Positions 57,261 to 64,000 of a stretch of DNA of 64,000 bases are shown here, one piece after another. How positions within the stretch are numbered: position 1 is the first letter of the stretch; each line of letters opens with the position of its first letter. The DNA is from Apus apus (Eukaryota > Chordata > Aves > Apodiformes > Apodidae): NCBI RefSeq assembly GCF_020740795.1, contig NC_067284.1, forward strand, positions 103,221,440-103,285,439, given 5' to 3'. Made by a program: the position numbers and the translations under genes. The notes under the pieces are model-generated. The model was not told the origin of the DNA. It saw nothing but the letters and a program-made list of their open reading frames with translations, and ran no database searches.

Positions 57261-57266
57261 ATTAAA
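57261..57266 (+). terminator. ZNF513: ZNF513 polyadenylation signal
   Basis: ATTAAA in the context aagcATTAAAcag, 389 bases after the stop codon, followed by a T/GT-rich run (gttttgttatctg). Cleavage is expected near 57285. The intervening 3' UTR (56873-57260) shows nothing else of note. Confidence 0.7.
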
Positions 57267-57408
57267 CAGTCGGTTTTGTTATCTGCTATTCTCCCTGGGG
57301 GCCTTGTTCTGCTTCAGGCGAGGACAGCATGGGGCTGGCAAGGTGTGTGGGGAGGGGAGGGACAGTGGCCACCCCCCAATAGACAGCCTGGTACCAATCA
57401 GGATCCTT

Positions 57409-57414
57409 TTTAAT
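57409..57414 (-). terminator. SNX17: SNX17 polyadenylation signal
   Basis: On the minus strand this reads ATGATTAAAAAGG, about 580 bases after the SNX17 stop. It is the only convincing signal before the opposing ZNF513 end. The SNX17 3' UTR would therefore span about 57390-57995. Confidence 0.6.
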
Positions 57415-57995
57415 CATCATTGCAGTGTGTAAACATTGGTTACTGTCCATTAATGCTCTGGTCGGTCTGAGCAGCAGGAGATACGTGGTTACAAGCCTAG
57501 ATTACGCTGGAGTCTATGAGCAGGTTAGAGAGGGGCCCTGCGCAGAGCCCCCTGGAGACCGTTTACTGCGGTCTGTCTCTGAGCAGAAACCTAAACGCTA
57601 ATTTGGCATTATGGAGCCTCAGGAGGGTGGCTCGGTGCCACCGCCCGGCTGCCCCAGCCCCCCAGGGTGGCTGGGCTCTCAGGCTGGGCCCTCCCAGCTG
57701 GGGAAGGGGCAGCTCTGCCCCCTGTGCTGGGCCAGGCCCCAGGATGCGGCTCCAGGGCTTGGGCTGGGCCAGTGCAGCCCCAGGAACAAGCCCCTCTCCC
57801 AGCTGGAGCCAGCAGCAGGAGTTCAGCTACCCCTGCCCTGAAGGCAATGGTGGGCTGAGGGCAAGTTCCCCAGCCCAGGGGGAGCAGGGGGAGGTGGATG
57901 TAGCAGGTGAGAGGCACGTTGATTGCAACCTGTCTGCAGGTTGTACATTCCTCAGCAAAGGCCCTGGGTGCTGCCCTGGGATGGGGGGGGGGACA

Positions 57996-60900
57996 CTACA
58001 GATCTTCGTCACCGATGCCCTCAAAGGCATAATTGCCGTGGAAGTTGTTAGCCCCCACGTCATTGGAAGAGCTGGAGTGGCTGATCCCACGCAGGCTGAC
58101 AGAGGTGAGCTTGCTCTGTGGAGAGGGGAGATGTTAGGGAGGACCGCTGCGCCCCCCGGCTCGCTCGGGGGGTGACAGTGACACTACACCTGCACACAAC
58201 TCACCGAGAGTTTCGCCATTGGCTCCCGGGAAGCGTCAGGCGAGTCCTGTGGGGATGGCACGGTCAGGGAATGGACGTGGTCAGAGACACAGTCATGGAC
58301 ACACCACCCACCCTTCTCACCACTTGCCAGCCCTCAGTCACCGCTCACCCTCCCAGGGTAAGACCAGGTCACCCTCCCTCCCCTTCCTAGGTAGTTTGGC
58401 TCCAGGACCAATTCCCAGGACTATGGCTGTGGTGCACTGCAGTCCTCTGGGATTGCCCCAGCCCTTCCAAGGAGAGAGCAGCCCCTCTGGGGTGGTGGGT
58501 TCTGGTCTCTGGCAGGCAGCAGAGCCCATGGGCACATTCCCCTCCCTGCAGGGTCCTACTCACCAGCAGTGGGGGTGACTTCACAGCTTGCTGGCTGTCC
58601 GAGCGTCGCAGAGCCCCGTTTGCCCGCCGGCGAAACATCTGCATGGGAGGAGCTCAGCTGAGCCACAGAGTCCCCACAGGTGGCTCCAGTGGTTAAGACA
58701 GCCCCTGGGGATCCTTCAGCTGGCCCTGTCCCGAGGAGAGCAAGCAGGGCCCAGCCTAGACCCCAGGGAGTCACAGGGGCAGGAGAGGATCCCATCCCAG
58801 AGCGAACATCCAGCCACAAACCTCACCTTGCGGATGCTGCCTCCAGACTTTTTCACCATCAGCTCGTCCACCATGGACTGGAGGCAGATGCTCAGCATGA
58901 TGGCCTGCAATGGAGAGGTGTCAGAAGGCTCCAAGCACCCCACAGCCTTCCCACCATGCCATGCTGAAACCAAACCAGCCCTCTCCTACATCCACCATCC
59001 TTGTCCTACCTGTGGGCTGGTGATGGTGACCCACTGCAGCCGGTCCTTGCTCATTAGATACTCGAAAGCCAACTCCAGCTTCACCTCGGACTTCCCCGGG
59101 CTGCTCCCCGAGGAGCCATTGCTCATTGCCACCTGCAAGGGCACAGGCTGAGGCTGGAAGCATCCTGAGGAAACACAGCCAGGTTCCCAGGGCTCCATGC
59201 TAAGGGCAGCCCCTAGCCAGGTATGGGACACGAGCTCCCACTGGCCTTCACAGAATCATGGAATGGTTCAGGTTGGAAGGGATCTCCAAAGGCCGTCTAG
59301 TCCAACCCCTCGGCAGTGAGCAAGGACATCATCAACTACATCAGGTTGCTCAGAGCCTCATCCAACCTGACCTAGGATGTTTCCAGGGATGGAGTATCCA
59401 CCACCTCTCTGGCAAACCTCTTTCTTCCTTACATCTAGGCTGAATCTGTCCTCTTCCCATTTAAAGCCATCCCCCCTCATCCTGTCACTCCCTGGTCTTG
59501 TCAAAAGTCCCTCCCCAGCTTTTCCTGGAGCCCGTCCTGGAAGGTCTCCTCAGAGCCTTCTCTTCTCCAGGCTGAACAACCCCAACTCTCTCAGCCTGTC
59601 TCCAGAGCAGAGCTGCTCCAGCCCCTACATCATCTCCGTGGCCTGCTCTGGACTCACTACAACAGTTTCATGTTCTTGTGCTGCGGACCCCAGAGCTGGA
59701 CCCAGCACTGCAGGGGGGTCTCAACAGAGCAGAGCAAAAGGGCACCACCAGGTCCCCTGGCCAAGCAGGGGCAGAGCCCCTCAAATGTCCTCACGCCAGT
59801 GACCCCCTCAGCCCCAAAGCATGACTTGGACCCTCTCTGAGCCAGCTGGGCTGGAAGCAGGTGGCAAAGTCAGCGCCTGTGCTGGGGAGAGCTGCCAGCC
59901 CAGCCCAGTGCCACCGGGTCCCACCAGCCCCACGGAGCAAGTAGCACTCACCGAGGACGTGACCCGCCAGCACCGCATGCGTGTGACCTTGAAGCTGCCC
60001 TCCTTGATCTGCTCACTCGGCAGCCGCACCTGGAAGTTGAGCTCGTTGTTGCCAGCGCTGACAACGACGTGGCAGCCCTTCTCGGGGAAGTCGGTGACAC
60101 AAGGGTCGAACTTGAGATAGCCGTAGTACTTCAGGGTCTGTGCCAGGCGGATGAACTGCGGGCAGAGCCAGGGGAACTCAGCACAGAGGGCCAGGAACAG
60201 GCAACTAGCTCAGCACAGCACATCCACCTGCAGGGCCGGTCTGGTGTGGGGACTGCACCAGTCACAGCATTGTCCACTTCCCTACCTCCTTCTTGGAGAC
60301 TTTTTCCTGCAGGGACTTTAGCTGCCGGTGCTGCTCCTTGTTGACAAGGATCCATCCATGCTCAATGTCCGACACCGTCTACCAAGATGCAGAGGACGGT
60401 GAGCAGCTGGGCCCAGGGCCACCCAAGACCCTCCACAGCCACAGTCCCTCCTTGCTTAGTTGGGCCACACCAACCCTCACCTGTGCATAGAGCAGGTTCA
60501 GCCCCACATGATGCTCCATCACATCATCGTCATAGGAGGAGTCCCAGTAGCTAGAAGGGAACTGCAAGGGTCAACCTCTTCCCTAGCTCCAGACGGCCAT
60601 GGACAAACACCCCCCCACAGTGGGACAAGGCACTGTGGCCAGCCCTCCACAGAAGCCATAGGTTGCCATGGCCAGCTCGCCCTCTCAGAGGCAGCAAGGG
60701 CCCTGGGAAAGCGGGAACAGGGGCCAAGCCCAGCAGAGGAACCTGGTCCCCAGTGTCATGGGCAGGGACCCCCAGGTGTGTTCCCAGAAACAAAGCACCC
60801 CGCAGGCAGTGGTGGCAGGAGGGGTGGGATCCTCTGCAATGTAGGGACCCCCAGACAGCCCCCCACCATTCCCACAACTGCTGACCCTCCAGCCCTGCCA

Positions 60901-62633
60901 CCGACCTCTTGCGCAGGATGATCCTGAACTCGGGGTTGTGCAGGCTGGTGACCGACACGTACGGCAGCTCGAACTCCTGCAGCTTCCGCACGACTGCAGG
61001 GAAACAGCAGTTCAACAGCAGCCTGGGGCAGGGGAGCCCACCAGACTCACCCCCCCAACAGCCAGGGCACCCCAGGAGAGCCCACTGGACCCCCTGACAG
61101 CCAGGACACCCCGGGGGAGGCCACTGGATGCCCTCATCCTGGGAAGGGCAAGGGGGTCCAAGCACACAGCTCTCGCCCAGGGCAGGGTGTGGGGCCCATG
61201 TCCCACTGCAACCCTCCAGGGGCTCCAGCATGCTCTACTCACAGGAGAAAGCTCCATCCTTGGTCTCTCTCACCAAGAAGAGGCTGAAGTAGCCAACCAG
61301 GTCATCTGGCAGATCCAGCTTGGAAGCCACAGCCTGGGAGCAAGAGCAGGAGGTCACCACTTCCACATCCTTACCCCATGGCAGGATCCAGCCTGCATGT
61401 TGGAGGGCAGCACCTCTGCTGCAGTGGGGGCCAGGGTGGGGGGACAAGTGGGACCTAGGGGACCACTGCCACCGTGAAACATCTGGGGCCAGCTGGCCAT
61501 TAGTCTGGGGCCAGAGAGGGACAGGAGCACACTGGCCCATCCATTCCAGCTCCACCACTCTTCTGCCCCCAGTGACAGCCCTGCTCTGGGGTGGGGACAT
61601 CATGAGGAATGACTGAGGGAACTCCTGCACGTGTGGGAAACCATAGAACCCAGCAGGAGGAGCTGGTCCTGCCCAGCACAAGAGCTTCAGCACCTCAAGG
61701 ACATCTTCTGTCTGGTCCGAGGTAAGGATGGTGACCTTGACCTTCTGGCCATTAGAGAGCATCACTTCCAGCACGACCTCTTCTGTGGGTATCTGCTGTG
61801 TCTCCTGCAGGAGAAAAAGAGGATTTAACACCCTGGATCCTTCACCACTGACCACCCTCAGACTACCCCATGGTCTGAGGGCCCCGGCTGTCAGCACTCA
61901 CCCTGTGCCAGCAGCCCCAGCAGCCCACCCCCCACATCCAGCAGCTCCTGCCCCCCCCTCACCTGCTGGGCCTTGCGCAAGAAGCTGTTGAAGGTCTCAC
62001 TGCCTCCCAGCGTCGGGTCCTGCCGCACTGGGGGTGGAAGGTGAACAGGAAGCCAGCCATGAGGTGGGAAGGGGCAGGGACCCACCCCAATACCCATCTG
62101 CCCTGCAGCCCCCCAGAGCCTGCAGCTGAGGTGTATGCAGCAGGCAGAGCCGCAGCTGGAGGCACCAGCGAGTCTCCAGCTCTACCAGCGCAGGGAAGGG
62201 GCTGGGGCAGGGGAGCTGGCAAGGCCAGCTAAGACCAGAGCAGGACTGGGAGCTCCAAGATGGGCCCCAGCAAAGGGGGCAGTGCCACAGTGCCCAGAGC
62301 GACGGAGCCAGGGCAACCGGGCCCGAGCCACAGCATGGGGCAGACCCAGCTTACCAGCCTGCATGTACTTCTCCAGCTGTTCCCGCCGCTGCTCCACCTC
62401 TGCCGGGGTGAGGGTGAAGATCTTCTTTGGGGGAAAGGCTGGGACCACATTAGCGCCATACTCTTTCCTTAACTGGAAAGAGAGCAGAGTGGTGCGGGAG
62501 TCACTGGGGAGGTGGTGGGTGCTCTGCCCCCACCCCAGGGCTGGGGACAGCTCCCTACCTGCTCGTGCAGCCCCAGGAGCTGGCTGTAGCGCACTCGGCA
62601 GTGCAACACCCCGTTCACATGGATGTTGTAGGC
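57996..62633 (-). CDS. SNX17: Sorting nexin 17 (first coding exon outside window)
   Basis: An early-endosome adaptor that binds PI3P through its PX domain and NPxY-type cargo (LRP1, integrins, APP) through a FERM-like module, recycling them to the surface with Retriever. Exons 2-15, gene order: 62559-62633, 62355-62472, 61963-62027, 61694-61804, 61243-61333, 60906-60993, 60481-60550, 60286-60378, 59952-60155, 59010-59132, 58827-58904, 58564-58638, 58205-58246, 57996-58115. Phases join to 1353 bp: 450 residues and a stop, against 470 in human. PX hallmarks FPPKKIF and RREQLEKYMQ are in exon 3. FERM-like sequence runs from ETQQIPTEEV to MVDELMVKKSGGSIRK. The tail ends FEGIGDEDL, as in human. 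Exon 11 begins with a divergent Ser/Gly-rich linker (SNGSSGSSPG). The exon 7 donor (AG|GTCGGT) is weak. The initiating exon, about 21 codons, must lie right of 64000. Confidence 0.95.
59249..59735 (-). mobile_element. CR1 3' fragment in SNX17 intron 10
   Basis: Plus strand starts cacagaatcatggaatggtt and continues as reversed CR1 (ctccccagcttttcctggag, tctctcagcctgtctccaga) for nearly 490 bp. Same strand as SNX17. Confidence 0.85.
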
Positions 62634-64000
62634 CTGCAGGGAGAGACACCGGTCATATCGCAGTGCTGGGGATGGAAGGGCCTGGGGGCCAGTCCAGATG
62701 GGGGGAAACAGGCCAGCCTAGGGGAGCCCCAACAGGGCATAGCCATGGCCACCAGCATGGCCAGGGCCTGGAGGGGCAGCTGGCAGCACTCAAGGGCTAC
62801 ACATCAGCGAGGATGGATTCCAGCTTGTGTAAGCACTAGTGTCACCAGCAGAACCAGGACAGGGATCATTCCCCCGTGCTCAGCACTGGTGAGGCCACAG
62901 CTCAAATTTTGGGGTCAGTTTTGGGCCCCTCACAAGAAGGACACTGAGAGGCTGGATCTTGTCCAGAGAACGGCAACGGAGCTGGGGAAGGGTCTGGAGC
63001 AACAAGTATGATGAGGAGCAGCTGAGGGAACTGGGGGTGTTCAGCCTGGAGAAAAGGAGGCTGAGGGGAGACCTTCTCACTCTCTACAACTCCCTGAAAG
63101 AGGTTGGAGCCAGGGGGGTCAGTCTCTTCTCCCAAGGAACAAGAAACAGGACAAGAGGAAACAGCCTCAAGTTGTGCCAGGGGAGGTTTAGACTGGATAT
63201 CGGGAACAATTTCTTCATGGAAAAGGGTTGTCAGGCCCTGGCCCAGGCTGCCCAGGGTAGTGGTGGAGTCCCCATCCCTGGAGGGATTTCAAAGCCATAA
63301 AGATGTGGTGCTGAGGGACATGGTTTAGTGGTGGCCTTGCCAGTGCTGGGTTAATATCTGGATTTGATGATCTTAAAGGTCTTTTCCAACCGTAACAATT
63401 CCATGATTCCATAACTTGCACACATAAGTACAACAGCACCAAAGGGTTCCTCTGTGCTGTCCCTCTGAAGACATGTCAGTGACGGTGCAGTCCTGCAGGC
63501 CAGTGGGACCCTTCTGGGACAGCTCTGCTCCCAGCCAGAGATGGCAGCTCAAGCAGGCACCTCCTGTGGCTTGAAGCTCCAGGCATCCTCCTGGCCCAGA
63601 GCAGGGCTGCCTGAGGCTGGTGGAGGCATCTGCCCAGGCCACACTGGCCCAGCACATGCTGGAGCTCACACCGCCTTCTCACACCATCTGCCAAGCCAAA
63701 GGGTTGGAAGCTGCCCAGGGTCCCTGCAGAGGGACCAGGATGGATGCTGGGTGGCCCAGGCAGCACCCCTGCCTGCCCAGGCACAGCTCAGGAAACATGG
63801 GGACTGTGGCTCCCTGTCCCCAGGGAGGGCTCTCCGGGCAGTCACGAGCTCCTGCCCAGACCCAGAGCTCCCCCCTGACAGTGGAGACAAGGCCCTCCCT
63901 GGCCCAAGGAGCTATCACAGCACCTGAGGGCAAAGAGCACTGGGTTGAAGGTACCTCAGGCGCTTGCTCTGGGCCTTGTGTGACTGCAGCTGCCTGGGGA
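62634..64000 (-). other. SNX17: SNX17 intron 1 (incomplete)
   Basis: Above the exon 2 acceptor (CTCCCTGCAG ending at 62634) no sequence encoding the expected MHFSIPE start is present up to the right edge. The stretch contains one CR1 copy (62795-63414) and about 590 bp of unremarkable GC-rich sequence. Confidence 0.8.
62795..63414 (+). mobile_element. CR1 LINE 3' fragment (second subfamily)
   Basis: Contains agcaccaggacaggg-like ORF2 end, ggagaaaaggaggctgaggg, gtttagactggatatcggga and a tail with ttagtggtggccttgccagt, ending attccatgattcc. Near-parallel to the copy at 51655-52246. Antisense to SNX17. Confidence 0.9.

Noticed and set aside
1-64000. CRISPR arrays, operons, tRNA or rRNA genes
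   Set aside because: No direct-repeat/spacer pattern, no cloverleaf with consensus A and B boxes and no rRNA sequence was seen; the window is vertebrate nuclear DNA.

Overview
This window is vertebrate nuclear DNA and almost certainly avian. Genes are split by GT-AG introns, CpG islands sit at the promoters, and at least seventeen fragments of the avian LINE CR1 are scattered through introns and intergenic DNA. I recognise four conserved genes in the order NRBP1 (-), PPM1G (+), ZNF513 (+), SNX17 (-). This is the order and relative orientation of the human 2p23.3 cluster, which independently supports the gene calls. I see no operon-like, CRISPR or phage-like content.

Layout. 1-13067: mostly repeats, with no recognisable NRBP1 exon; formally this is NRBP1 intron 6 or sequence beyond it. 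13068-27670: six coding exons of NRBP1 on the minus strand (about the first 218 residues of a pseudokinase usually near 535), split by a 12-kb intron 1 that holds a solo LTR and an orphan CpG island. About 27300-29330: a shared CpG-island promoter between NRBP1 and PPM1G. 28928-48771: complete PPM1G (10 coding exons, 561 residues), whose 4.4-kb and 9.6-kb first introns are intronic filler plus CR1. 49250-52700: repeat-rich intergenic DNA with CR1 copies and an LTR with a likely 4-bp target duplication. 52740-56872: ZNF513 with its CpG promoter, four coding exons, 495 residues and nine C2H2 fingers. 57996-62633: SNX17 on the minus strand, exons 2-15 by comparison with the human gene; the first coding exon lies beyond the right edge.

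The four products are housekeeping or developmental regulators: a pseudokinase adaptor, a nuclear PP2C phosphatase, a zinc-finger transcription factor and an endosomal recycling adaptor. They share a neighbourhood but I know of no common pathway. NRBP1/PPM1G are head to head, and ZNF513/SNX17 are tail to tail with polyadenylation signals about 140 bp apart.

I do not see a previously undescribed system. The points most worth a second look are the missing NRBP1 3' half, the orphan CpG island in NRBP1 intron 1, the 22-bp promoter repeat with YY1-like cores, the stop-free 189-bp intron of ZNF513 and its NAGNAG acceptor, and the inverted CR1 pair in PPM1G. All exon boundaries were read by eye from splice consensus, frame continuity and recalled family similarity; no search was run.
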